From Micromonospora arida (GTDB lineage: Bacteria; Actinomycetota; Actinomycetes; Mycobacteriales; Micromonosporaceae): 45,349 nucleotides of DNA. Under the pieces are notes generated by a model. The model searched no databases, was not told the origin of the DNA, and worked only from the letters and a program-made list of their open reading frames with translations. Both the position numbers and the translations under genes were made by a program. Shown piece after piece: positions 18,049 to 25,494 of the stretch; position 1 is the first letter of the stretch; each line of letters starts with the position of its first letter. Location: contig NZ_QGSY01000270.1 of assembly GCF_003857035.1 (NCBI RefSeq), forward strand, positions 1-45,349. Reading direction: 5' to 3'.

Positions 18049-18244
18049 ACGGCGTTGTCCTCCTGGACACTCACGGGCCACCCGAGATGTGTGCCCCGGA
18101 TGGGCCGCCTGGTGTACGCACCTTGGGACGTCGCCACCTGGCGACGACGACGTCCTTCGGCCGGGCCGGATAGCCCGCGACGACCGGCCATGTGCCGCCC
18201 CGGCGTCTCCACGCCGGTGCAACCTGGCCCCACCGTCCCGACCA
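18049..18244 (-). other. Structured groEL leader (about 200 nt)
   Basis: The transcript between the CIRCE sites and the start codon is long for a heat-shock leader. It contains at least two stable hairpins: CCGGCGT with ACGCCGG (18200-18217), and one built on GTCGCC with GGCGAC near 18126-18141. AGGAGG sits before the ATG. The leader may influence stability or translation. No known riboregulator was recognised. Confidence 0.45.
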
Positions 18245-18271
18245 TTGGCACTCACGGTATGCGAGTGCCAA
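18245..18271. promoter_or_regulatory. CIRCE operator 1 (HrcA)
   Basis: TTGGCACTC-N9-GAGTGCCAA is a perfect inverted repeat matching the CIRCE consensus TTAGCACTC-N9-GAGTGCTAA. It covers the predicted groEL transcription start. Confidence 0.93.
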
Positions 18272-18276
18272 TGACT

Positions 18277-18305
18277 TGTTTAGCACTCTCCCCTGCCGAG
18301 TGCAA
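18277..18305 (-). promoter_or_regulatory. groEL promoter (-35 TTGCAC, 17 nt, -10 TAAACA)
   Basis: On the groEL strand, TTGCAC (18305-18300) is spaced 17 nt from TAAACA (18282-18277). Both lie within or beside the second CIRCE element. The expected start is near 18270, inside CIRCE 1, so HrcA binding would block RNA polymerase directly. Confidence 0.65.
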
Positions 18306-18306
18306 G
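18280..18306. promoter_or_regulatory. CIRCE operator 2 (HrcA), slightly degenerate
   Basis: TTAGCACTC-N9-GAGTGCAAG has a perfect consensus left arm and a right arm with two differences from GAGTGCTAA. The two CIRCE centres are about 35 bp apart. Confidence 0.85.
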
Positions 18307-18320
18307 CACGATGCCGCCGC

Positions 18321-19472
18321 TCAGCCGAGTTCAGCAGCCAGTCCAGCGGTGTTCACCGGTGCCTCATGGGCGCGCTGTTCGGCGTACGTCACCAGCAGAC
18401 CGATCATCTGAGCGAGGTGGGCCGGCAGGGCCAGCACGGCGGTGATCCCGATCACCACCACCGTCCCGGCGGCGGTGCCCGCCGACGAGAACGGATCCGT
18501 TCCGAGCGCGGAGGTGCCGATCCCCTCCAGGCCACCGGGGATCAGGGTGCCGACCAGCACCGCCACGGCCACCAGGGCCACCCGTCCGAGCAGCAGGCCG
18601 AGCCGGTCGTGGAACATCCGGAACGATCGACCGATCGGGTTGTGCCGTTCGAAGAGATAGACCGGGCCGGCCATGCTCAGCGCGAAGGCCAGGTAGATGC
18701 CCGGCAGCACGCAGAAACAGACACCGACGCCGACGAGCAGACTGACCAACAGGGTCCAGCCCCACAGCCCGAGTGCCCGACGCAGGCCGTAGCGCAGCGC
18801 CGACTCCAGGCTGGCCGGCTGACCGGCCGCCTGTTGGGTGATCACCCAGGTGCCGGCGGCCCACCCGACGGCCTGCACCAACCCGACCACCAGGCTGCCG
18901 CCGACCAGCAGGACCAGGAGGCTCAGCAACTCGGCGGCGAAATTGTCCGGCAGCGCGGGGGCCGACGTCGATTCGGCCTGGGCGGCCCACTTCGCCGACG
19001 GGTCCAGACCGAGGGAGACCACCGAGAGCACCGCCGCCGGCAGCACCTGGGTGAGCAGCATGATCGGCACCAACTGCCGCCAGCCCCGACGCAGCGCTCC
19101 CCCGCACCGGTTGAACCAGCCGCCGATGCCGGCACCGGGCGGCGTGACCAGGGCGTCGTTCGCGTCGAATCCGTAACCCGGCGGGTACCAGCCGACCGGC
19201 GGCCCCGGGTACCACGGCTGCCCCCCGTAGGGACCCGACCCGGGCGGGTAGCCCCCGGTGGGCGGGAACGCCCATCCCTGCGGCGGCGGGGCCGCACCCC
19301 AGGCACTCTGCGCGGGATCCCAGCCGGGCGGCGGACCGGCGGGGCCGGCCGGAGGCATGCCCGACCCCCAGCCGGGCGGCGGACCGGCGGGGCCGGGGCT
19401 GCCTGCGGGCGAGGACGGGTCCGGCTCCCCCGACCCGGGGGACGGAGTGGGCGGGGGCGGCTGGTCGGTCAT
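18321..19472 (-). CDS. Proline-rich multi-pass membrane protein
   Basis: The 383-residue protein has a cytoplasmic N-terminus of about 105 residues very rich in Pro, Gly and Trp (GPAGPPPGW occurs twice, from a direct 30-bp DNA repeat at 19319-19348 and 19367-19396). Six hydrophobic segments follow, between about 130 and 370. The fold and spacing resemble the membrane domain of glycerophosphodiester phosphodiesterases (DUF7847-like), but no catalytic phosphodiesterase domain is present. Proline-rich tails of this type are common in actinobacterial envelope proteins. Function is unknown. The ATG at 19472 follows GAGGAG. It runs in the same direction as groEL but is separated from it by the CIRCE region, so it is probably not co-transcribed. 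Confidence 0.8.
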   Translation of the reverse strand: MTDQPPPPTPSPGSGEPDPSSPAGSPGPAGPPPGWGSGMPPAGPAGPPPGWDPAQSAWGAAPPPQGWAFPPTGGYPPGSGPYGGQPWYPGPPVGWYPPGYGFDANDALVTPPGAGIGGWFNRCGGALRRGWRQLVPIMLLTQVLPAAVLSVVSLGLDPSAKWAAQAESTSAPALPDNFAAELLSLLVLLVGGSLVVGLVQAVGWAAGTWVITQQAAGQPASLESALRYGLRRALGLWGWTLLVSLLVGVGVCFCVLPGIYLAFALSMAGPVYLFERHNPIGRSFRMFHDRLGLLLGRVALVAVAVLVGTLIPGGLEGIGTSALGTDPFSSAGTAAGTVVVIGITAVLALPAHLAQMIGLLVTYAEQRAHEAPVNTAGLAAELG

Positions 19473-19566
19473 GAACGCTCCTCACATCGGCTGGAACGGT
19501 TCACGATCTTCCCGGCTGCGCGCCCCTGCCGCAGCCCCGACTCGCGGGGCCGATCGGCCAGGAAGA

Positions 19567-19770
19567 TCAGCCGATGACGCGTACGTGCTCTGCCTGTGGG
19601 CCCTTCTGACCCTGGGTGATCTCGAACTCGACCCGCTGACCGTCGTCCAGCGCCTTGTAACCGTCCATCTCGATCGCGGAGAAATGGACGAACACGTCCT
19701 GACCGCCGTCGACGGCGATGAAGCCGTAGCCCTTTTCGGCGTTGAACCACTTCACTGAGCCCTGTGCCAC
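19567..19770 (-). CDS. cspA: Cold-shock protein, CspA family
   Basis: The 67-residue single cold-shock domain starts at GTG. RNA-binding motifs are intact: SVKWFNAEKGYGFIAVDGG (RNP1) and DVFVHFSAI (RNP2). It closes with QGQKGPQAEHVRVIG. Such proteins bind single-stranded RNA and DNA and act as RNA chaperones during cold shock or in normal growth. A GAGGGAAG lies upstream of the start. It lies 94 bp upstream of the proline-rich membrane protein gene on the same strand. Confidence 0.96.
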   Translation of the reverse strand: MAQGSVKWFNAEKGYGFIAVDGGQDVFVHFSAIEMDGYKALDDGQRVEFEITQGQKGPQAEHVRVIG

Positions 19771-20094
19771 GGTGCACTTCCCTCACTCTGCGCGGCGTTG
19801 CCTGACTCGGCGCACGGCACGGCCGGGCGCCCCGGAGCACCGACTCAGCGATCGATGACCGCCATTGAAGCAGGTGACCGAAATCGCACGCTACACGAGG
19901 AGTGACGGCCGCGCACGGCCACAAATCAGACACACTTCGAGGCGTTCCGACCGCGCTGATCGGCCGAGTTCCGGAGCCACCGGATTCGCCCGCGTCATTG
20001 CGAATTGAGGGAGGGGCGCAGGGCGGCCCCGAGATGACGGCGATCGGGCCCAGCTCGCGAAACGCCATCCCTGCCCTGTGGTAGGCATGCGGGC
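19771..20094. other. Intergenic region between csp and GNAT genes (324 bp)
   Basis: This gap separates two divergent starts. It must hold the csp promoter and leader, which for csp genes is often long and structured, and the GNAT promoter. TAGCGT on the csp strand near 19890 is a possible -10, without a good -35. A small GGCCG-N4-CGGCC repeat is at 19906-19919. No open frame with convincing codon use or ribosome site is seen. Confidence 0.4.
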
Positions 20095-20625
20095 ATGACC
20101 ACCGACATGGGCTCGCCGGCCCTGCGGCTCGCGGAGATCCGCCGTGTCCGGCCGGAGGACGCCGCCCGGATGCGGGCGCTGCGCCTGGAGATGCTGGCCG
20201 ACGCGCCGTTGGCCTTCCTGGAGACCCTGGCGGACGCCGCGGCCCGACCGCACAACGAGTTCGCCGCCCGGGTCGCGTACACCTCGGCCGGTGCCGGTAA
20301 CGCGCAGTTCGTCGCCGATCCGGGCGGCCGGCTGGTCGGACACGCCGGTGGTACGACCCACCCGAACGAACCGGGGCTGACCGTGATCTACGCCGTGTAC
20401 GTCACGCCGGCCTGGCGCGGCAGTGGCCTGCTCGGCGAGCTGATCGACGGGGTGGCCGCCTGGTCGCGAGCCTGTGGCCGACCGGAGCTGCTGCTGGAGG
20501 TGGTGGTCGGCAACGACCGCGCCTACCGCGCCTACCAGCGCCTGGGCTTCAAGGACACCGGGGTACGAGTCCCCCACCCGAACATCCCAGCCCTCACCGA
20601 GCTACAGATGCGCCGAACAGCCTGA
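20095..20625 (+). CDS. GNAT N-acetyltransferase
   Basis: The 176-residue protein is a single GNAT domain. RVRPEDAARMRALRLEML opens it, the acetyl-CoA loop is VTPAWRGSGLLGELIDG, and the closing motif is NDRAYRAYQRLGFKDTG. Substrates of this family range from antibiotics to protein N-termini and cannot be told here. The ATG at 20095 follows a weak GGCATGCGGGC. The gene converges on paaN with a repeat element in the gap. Confidence 0.85.
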   Translation: MTTDMGSPALRLAEIRRVRPEDAARMRALRLEMLADAPLAFLETLADAAARPHNEFAARVAYTSAGAGNAQFVADPGGRLVGHAGGTTHPNEPGLTVIYAVYVTPAWRGSGLLGELIDGVAAWSRACGRPELLLEVVVGNDRAYRAYQRLGFKDTGVRVPHPNIPALTELQMRRTA

Positions 20626-20690
20626 CCCGCAGAACCACCCAACGATCACCGCCGGCGCGCGGGTAGCCGCCGCGCTGCCGCCAGCCCTGA

Positions 20691-20764
20691 TGATCACGCT
20701 CGATCCAGGATTTAGTGGTAACCATCCGACGAGAGACCACTACTTCCTGGATCGAGCACGATCA
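20691..20764. repeat. Intergenic inverted-repeat element, copy 2; probable bidirectional terminator
   Basis: Arms 20691-20719 and 20736-20764 (29 nt each) match at all but four positions around a 16-nt loop. The shared core is GCTCGATCCAGGA and TAGTGGT. It lies between the ends of two convergent genes, as does the related element at 821-892. The rest of this 261-bp gap shows nothing clear. Confidence 0.6.
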
Positions 20765-20886
20765 TGGGGTACAGCAGAAGCTCCGGACCAGAGACGCCGG
20801 CGACCACCGCGCCCACGGGGGGTTTCCGGGGCAGCCCGAACCGCGAGGAACGGGACCGCCCCGGAAACCCCAAGCGCAACCGAAAC

Positions 20887-22560
20887 TCAGACGTGCCGCC
20901 GAGACTGCACGATCCGGAACCGGTTGGCGACGTAAGCCCCGTCGGTCAGCGCCGAGTTGGCCGCCGCGTTGGCCCCACTGCCGTGGAAGTCGGAGAACGC
21001 CGCCGACTGGTTGACGAAGACACCGCCGGTGAGGTTGCAGGACAGGTGCACCCCGACCTCGACCGCCACCGCCTCGGTGGCGTCCAACACGGCCTCGTCC
21101 GTCGAGTAGACCCCGGCGGTGAGCGCGCCCTTCTCGCCGACCGTCCGGCGTAGCAGCTCCAGGCTGTGCGTGGTGGAGTCGGTCGCGATGGCGAACGAGA
21201 TCGGCCCGAACCATTCCCGGCCGTACGTCTCCGCGTCGTCAGCGGTCAGCTTCACGATCGTGGGGGTACGCACCACCGCGTCGGCGTACGACGGATGGGC
21301 CACGGCCCGCGACTCCAGCACCGGCTCGCCGACCTTGGTCACCTCGGCCAGCCGCTCCAGCACCCCGTCGTTGACGATGGCGCCGGTCAGCTCCACACCT
21401 CGGGCCGGGTCCGCGGTGAGCTTGCCGACTGCGGCGGCGATCCCGCCGGCCACATCGTCGAAGCTCTTGTACCCCTGGTCGGTCTCGATGCCCCCGGCCG
21501 GGATGAGGATGTTCTGTGAGGTGGTGCACATCTGCCCGCTGTAGAGGGTCAGCGTGAACCCGAGGTTGCGGCACATGCCGGCGAAGTCGTCGGTGGAGTC
21601 GATGACGACGGTGTTGAGGCCGGCCTTCTCGGTGTAGACCGATGCCTGCCGAGCGTGCGTCTCCAGCCAGTCGCCGTACTCGGTGGAGCCGGTGAAGTCG
21701 ACGATCCGGATGGCCTGGTGCAGGGCCAGGTCGCTGGCGAGCTTCTCACCGGGCGCCTCGGCCGCCAGCATGATCAGGTTCGGGTCGAAGCCGGCCTCGG
21801 CGAGCACGTCCCGGGCGTACTTCACGGTGATGGCCAGCGGCAGCACCGCACGCGGGTGCGGCTTGACGATCACCGGGTTGCCGGTGACCAGCGAGGCGAA
21901 CAGCCCGGGGTACGAGTTCCAGGTCGGGAAGGTGTTGCAGCCGATCACCAACGCCACCCCACGCGGCACCACGTGGAACGTCTTGGTCATCCGCAGCGGG
22001 TCACCCTTGCCGGCGGCCTTCTCCCAGCCCGCCGTGCCCGGGTGCCGGGTCATCTCGGCGTACGCGTACGCCAGCGCTTCCAGCGCCCGGTCCAGCGCGT
22101 GCGCGCCACCGGCCTGGAAGGCCATCACGAACGCCTGCCCGCTGGTGAACTGCACCGCGTTGGCCAGCTCGAAGATGTTCTTGTGCAGCCGGTCGAGGAT
22201 CTCCAGGCAGACGCCCACCCGGGCCTGCGGGCCGGCATCGCGCCACGCCGGCAGCGCGGCGGAGGCGGCGCCGACCAGTTCGCCGGTGCCGGCGTGCGGG
22301 TAACGCACCGCCAACTCCACCCCGAACGGGCTCGTCTCGGTGGCGACCCGAACGCCGGAGCCGGGCTGGTCGAGCGGGAAGTCACCGCCGAGGTACGCCT
22401 CGAAGGCGGCCTTACCGTCGGCAGCGGCGGTCTCGCCGTACACCCGGGGGCTGGGGGATTCGGGATAGGCGGACCAGTAGCCCCGCTCCGTGATCGCGGT
22501 CAGCGCACGGTTGAGGGTGTCGGCGTGCCTGTCGTACAGGGGATGCGGGGTCTCCGTCAT
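20887..22560 (-). CDS. paaN: PaaN-type aldehyde dehydrogenase (phenylacetate degradation)
   Basis: The 557-residue protein belongs to the aldehyde dehydrogenase superfamily, PaaN branch. TKTFHVVPRGVALVIGCNTFPTWNSYPG marks the NAD site region, NPVIVKPHPRAVLPL gives the lysine, FTGSTEYGDWLE gives the glycine turn, and LYSGQMCTTSQN carries the catalytic cysteine (Cys345). It lacks the MaoC-like hydratase domain found in fused PaaZ proteins. In phenylacetate catabolism such enzymes oxidise the ring-opened semialdehyde to its acid. No other paa gene is in the window, so its real role may differ. The ATG at 22560 is preferred; ATGs at 22572 and 22569 in frame touch the upstream tandem repeat. Confidence 0.88.
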   Translation of the reverse strand: MTETPHPLYDRHADTLNRALTAITERGYWSAYPESPSPRVYGETAAADGKAAFEAYLGGDFPLDQPGSGVRVATETSPFGVELAVRYPHAGTGELVGAASAALPAWRDAGPQARVGVCLEILDRLHKNIFELANAVQFTSGQAFVMAFQAGGAHALDRALEALAYAYAEMTRHPGTAGWEKAAGKGDPLRMTKTFHVVPRGVALVIGCNTFPTWNSYPGLFASLVTGNPVIVKPHPRAVLPLAITVKYARDVLAEAGFDPNLIMLAAEAPGEKLASDLALHQAIRIVDFTGSTEYGDWLETHARQASVYTEKAGLNTVVIDSTDDFAGMCRNLGFTLTLYSGQMCTTSQNILIPAGGIETDQGYKSFDDVAGGIAAAVGKLTADPARGVELTGAIVNDGVLERLAEVTKVGEPVLESRAVAHPSYADAVVRTPTIVKLTADDAETYGREWFGPISFAIATDSTTHSLELLRRTVGEKGALTAGVYSTDEAVLDATEAVAVEVGVHLSCNLTGGVFVNQSAAFSDFHGSGANAAANSALTDGAYVANRFRIVQSRRHV

Positions 22561-22570
22561 GCCCGCCATC

Positions 22571-22701
22571 ATGCCTGAGTCAGGCCCGCGAGCAGTAGCG
22601 CGAATGCCCGGCAGCGGCGCATGCCTGAGTCAGGCCCGCGAGCAGTAGCGCGAATGCCCGGCAGCGGCGCATGCCTGAGTCAGGCCCGCGAGCAGTAGCG
22701 C
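22571..22701. repeat. 50-bp tandem repeat, 2.6 copies
   Basis: A 50-bp unit beginning ATGCCTGAGTCAGGCCCGCG occurs at 22571-22620, identically at 22621-22670, and as a partial third copy to 22701. Identity between the first two copies is complete, so the duplication is recent. It fills the gap between the GNAT gene end (22711) and the paaN start and must separate paaN from any upstream promoter. The unit contains CCTGA-G-TCAGG, a small palindrome. Confidence 0.9.
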
Positions 22702-22710
22702 CGATACCTG

Positions 22711-23730
22711 TCAGAGGGTGAGCTGCCAGTCGGTCCAGGAGTCCACCGGGCGGAAGCCGAGCTGCTCGTTGATCGACACCATGTAGCTGTTGCTGGCCGC
22801 GTTCCAGGTGTCGATCACCTGTACTGCCGGTTCGTGGGTGAGCAGGTGGTGCAGGTTCTCGGCCTTGGCGATGAGGCCGAGCCGGTGCCCACGGTGGGCC
22901 GGGTCGACGAGGGTGATCTGCTGATACGCGTGCCAGTCGGCGGAGGGGCCCACGTCCAGCAGGGTCCAGGCGACCAGCCGACCGGACGCCTCGTGTCGCA
23001 TCCCGAGGTGGTAGCGCCGCCGGCCCCGGGCGTCCAGCGCCCGTTCGTTGCCGCGGATCCGCTCGGCGTCCACCTGCTCCGGTTCCCACTGCACGTCGCC
23101 CATGGGCGCGTCCATCAGCAACCGGCCGTCCAGGTAGGCGATGTCCGCCACGTACTCCTCCGGGGTGGAGCCCTGCCAGCAGACCGAGTGATAGCCCTCG
23201 GCTCGCGGTCGGGCCTCGGCGAGCGCCGCGCGCAGGGCGACGCGGTCGATCTCGCTGACGTCGAGCCGGCGACGCACCTCGGTGAGGGCGGGCTGGGCGC
23301 CGGTCGCGGCGGCGAACGCGTCACCGGCCACGCTTCGGGCCTGCCCACCGGGCAGCGCGGAGACGGCCATCGCCACCACCCGTTTGCGGCCGTGCTCGCG
23401 GAGCAGGCGCAGCCCGTACTCGTGCAGGGCCCGGCCAACGCCCCGACGCCGCAGCTGCGGATGCACCAGCAGCTCGGCGGTGGCGTTGTCGGTGTTGTCG
23501 AGCTGCGGCAGGTCCAGTTGGAGGTAGCCGGCCGGCACGCCGTCCAGTCGGGCCAGCGCCCAGAGCGACCGGGTGCCGGGCATCGGCGTGTGGAAAAACG
23601 CGTCGAAGCGGCGCCGGCAGAAGGGCGGGAAGTCCGGGAGATCGGCGTCGTTGGCCGCCGACCCGATCCGGTACGCCTCGTCGACCGACGTCCGGTCGGC
23701 GCCGTCGAACGACGCGATCGTGATGCTCAT
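22711..23730 (-). CDS. Tandem GNAT N-acetyltransferase (MshD-like architecture)
   Basis: The 339-residue protein has two GNAT domains. The first has VHPQLRRRGVGRALHEYGLRLL. The second has VDPAHRGHRLGLIAKAENL and the closing NAASNSYMVSINEQLGF. The overall layout is that of actinobacterial proteins often annotated as GNAT or mycothiol synthase-like. It is closest to a family of unknown substrate, so MshD is not claimed. The ATG at 23730 has no strong ribosome site. A 35-bp palindrome lies 26 bp upstream. It could form a unit with paaN downstream (same strand), although the tandem repeat intervenes. Confidence 0.8.
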   Translation of the reverse strand: MSITIASFDGADRTSVDEAYRIGSAANDADLPDFPPFCRRRFDAFFHTPMPGTRSLWALARLDGVPAGYLQLDLPQLDNTDNATAELLVHPQLRRRGVGRALHEYGLRLLREHGRKRVVAMAVSALPGGQARSVAGDAFAAATGAQPALTEVRRRLDVSEIDRVALRAALAEARPRAEGYHSVCWQGSTPEEYVADIAYLDGRLLMDAPMGDVQWEPEQVDAERIRGNERALDARGRRRYHLGMRHEASGRLVAWTLLDVGPSADWHAYQQITLVDPAHRGHRLGLIAKAENLHHLLTHEPAVQVIDTWNAASNSYMVSINEQLGFRPVDSWTDWQLTL

Positions 23731-23755
23731 GCCGCTGAGGGTGCACCCGGGAAAG

Positions 23756-23790
23756 CGATCGGGCCAGCGATTAAATCGCTGGCCCGATCG
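23756..23790. promoter_or_regulatory. 35-bp near-perfect palindrome
   Basis: CGATCGGGCCAGCGATT (23756-23772) and its exact reverse complement (23774-23790) flank a single A. It lies 26 bp upstream of the GNAT start and about 200 bp after the threonine synthase-like stop. It could be a terminator for the upstream gene or a dimer operator for the GNAT gene. As a hairpin it would have a loop of about five bases. Confidence 0.5.
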
Positions 23791-23923
23791 AACGTGGTCG
23801 GGAGGGACACTCGCACAACGCCTCCGGCGTTGGGTCGCAAGAACTTCAAAAGTCTTCGGCGAAATGCCCTCCCGCACGGAGCATCTTGCGCCGTCCGGTT
23901 CCTGCCGTCAAGTCCGTAGCGGC

Positions 23924-23951
23924 GGGTTTTCCACACTCACAGCGAAAACCC
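23924..23951 (-). terminator. Possible terminator after the threonine synthase-like gene
   Basis: GGGTTTTC (23924-23931) and GAAAACCC (23944-23951) form an 8-bp stem with a 12-nt loop, starting 42 nt after the stop at 23994. A second small repeat, CAACGCC-TCC-GGCGTTG, lies at 23816-23832. The 263-bp gap holds no convincing gene and no sulfur-carrier (ThiS/MoaD-like) frame. Confidence 0.35.
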
Positions 23952-23993
23952 AGTTACCGACTGATCGACTCGGCCCCGGTCCGAGCGAGCCCG

Positions 23994-25280
23994 TCAGCCG
24001 AGGAGGCCGGCGTCGCGGGCGGCGCGCAGCGAGGGCTTGATGTGGTGGGTCGGCCCGACCTGGCCGGCCACCGCGTCGATGGTCTTCAGACCCTCGCCGG
24101 TGTTGAACACGACGGTCTCGGCCGTCGGATCGAGCCGACCGGACTCGACCAGCTTGCGCAGCACGGCCACGGTGACCCCACCCGCGGTCTCGGCGAAGAC
24201 CCCGGTGGTACGGGCCAGATCGCGAATGCCCGCGCGGATCTCGTCGTCGTCGGCGTACTCCATCCAGCCGCCGGTGCGGCGGACCGCCTCCAGGGCGTAG
24301 AGGCCGGCCGCCGGGTCGCCGATGTTGAGCGACTTGGCGATGCCGGTGGGCTTGACCGGGACGATCGTGTCGGTCTCGGTGTGCAGGGCGACGGCGATCG
24401 GGTTGCAGCCGGCGGACTGCGCGCCGAAGACCTTCCAGCCGTCGGCGGGCGCCTCGACCAGGCCGATCTCCACCAGCTCGGAGAACGCCTTGTCAATCTT
24501 GGTGAGCAGCTCGCCGCTGGCCATCGGGATGACCACCTGCGCCGGGATCCGCCAGCCGAGCTGCTCGGCCACCTCGTAGCCGAGGGTCTTGGAGCCCTCC
24601 GCGTAGTACGGCCGGACGTTCACGTTGACGAACGCGGTGTCCTCGAATTCGTCGGTCTCCACCAGCTCGCCGCAGAGCCGGTTGACATCGTCGTACGAGC
24701 CGTCGATGGCGACCAGTTCGCCGCCGTAGACGGCGGTGGTGATGACCTTGCCCTGCTCCAGGTCGCTGGGGATGAAGACCACCGAGGGCACCCCGGCGCG
24801 GGCGGCGTGGGCGGCCACCGAGTTGGCCAGGTTGCCGGTCGACGCGCAGGCGAACCGGCTGAACCCGAGCGCCTTGGCGGCGGTGAGCGCCACCGAGACG
24901 ACCCGGTCCTTGAACGAGTGGGTGGGGTTGGCGCTGTCGTCCTTGACCCAGAGCGGCGCGGTGATGCCCAGCTCGGCGGCGAGGTGCGGGGCCGCCACCA
25001 GTGGGGTCAGCCCGGGGTCGAGGGTGACCCGGCTGGCCGGGTCCTGGCCGGCGGGGAGCAGGGCGGCGTACCGCCAGATGTTGTTCGGGCCGGCCTCGAT
25101 CTGCTCGCGGGTGACGGTGGCCAGTGCTGCGGTGTCGTAGTCGACTTCCAGCGGGCCGAAACACTCGTAACAGGCGTGCTGGGCGGCGAGCGGGTAGCGG
25201 GCCGAACAGGCACGGCAGACCAGGGCGCGGGCGGGGCTGGCAGAGGTGTCGATGCCGGAGGCGACGAGCGTCGACGTCAT
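23994..25280 (-). CDS. thrC: Threonine synthase-like PLP enzyme under a SAM riboswitch
   Basis: The 428-residue protein is a fold-type II PLP enzyme. A zinc-ribbon-like N-terminus has CxxC pairs at Cys22/Cys25 and Cys37/Cys40. DDSANPTHSFKDR carries the Schiff-base lysine (Lys124). ASTGNLANSVAAHAARAG binds phosphate and VFNTGEGLKT is the C-terminal signature. By family it converts O-phosphohomoserine to threonine. The SAM-I riboswitch in its leader points instead, or also, to methionine supply. Actinobacterial homologues that make homocysteine from O-phosphohomoserine and a sulfur-carrier protein have been described (recalled, not checked). No hom or thrB is adjacent. The ATG at 25280 follows AGAGGA at 8-nt spacing, which overlaps the riboswitch P1 helix. 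Confidence 0.85.
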   Translation of the reverse strand: MTSTLVASGIDTSASPARALVCRACSARYPLAAQHACYECFGPLEVDYDTAALATVTREQIEAGPNNIWRYAALLPAGQDPASRVTLDPGLTPLVAAPHLAAELGITAPLWVKDDSANPTHSFKDRVVSVALTAAKALGFSRFACASTGNLANSVAAHAARAGVPSVVFIPSDLEQGKVITTAVYGGELVAIDGSYDDVNRLCGELVETDEFEDTAFVNVNVRPYYAEGSKTLGYEVAEQLGWRIPAQVVIPMASGELLTKIDKAFSELVEIGLVEAPADGWKVFGAQSAGCNPIAVALHTETDTIVPVKPTGIAKSLNIGDPAAGLYALEAVRRTGGWMEYADDDEIRAGIRDLARTTGVFAETAGGVTVAVLRKLVESGRLDPTAETVVFNTGEGLKTIDAVAGQVGPTHHIKPSLRAARDAGLLG

Positions 25281-25290
25281 GTCGAGGGTC

Positions 25291-25426
25291 CTCTCATCTT
25301 TCCCCGCATCGCACGGTGCGGCGGGGACGGAATTGGCACCTGCCCCGCGGGTCGCTCAGCGGTGAGCGCGCAGGGTGGTTGCCGGGGCGTCGTCGGGCCG
25401 TATCCCTCAGCCCCTCTGGATGAGGT
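25291..25426 (-). promoter_or_regulatory. SAM-I (S-box) riboswitch
   Basis: On the minus strand the leader carries the full S-box set in order: CTCATCCAGAGG, GGCTGAGGGATACGGCCC, CCCCGGCAACC, CAGGTGCCAATTCC and GGAAAGATGAG. P1 pairs CTCATC (25424-25419) with GATGAG (25298-25293). The P1 3' strand runs directly into AGAGGA (25294-25289), the ribosome site of the downstream gene, so P1 formation would partly bury it. No separate terminator hairpin lies between P1 and the ATG, so control is probably translational. The class call is from recognised conserved sequence. Confidence 0.95.
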
Positions 25427-25443
25427 ATTCAGTTGTGCCGTCG

Positions 25444-25449
25444 AGTCTA
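25444..25449 (-). promoter_or_regulatory. Candidate -10 element (TAGACT) for the SAM-I leader
   Basis: TAGACT on the minus strand fits TANNNT and would start RNA near 25437, about 11 nt before P1. No good -35 is visible at the right spacing. Confidence 0.35.
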
Positions 25450-25494
25450 GGACAACGCTGTCGGTCGTTGCTACCGCAGATCCCAGCTATTGGG

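Noticed and set aside
20626..20886. Small gene between the GNAT gene and paaN
   Set aside because: Short frames there have no ribosome site and overlap the inverted-repeat element.
22571..22701. CRISPR-like array
   Set aside because: The units are contiguous 50-bp tandem copies with no spacers and no cas genes.
23731..23993. A ThiS/MoaD-like sulfur-carrier gene after the threonine synthase-like gene
   Set aside because: I looked for one because it would complete the proposed pathway, but no frame of about 90 codons ending in Gly-Gly exists in this gap.
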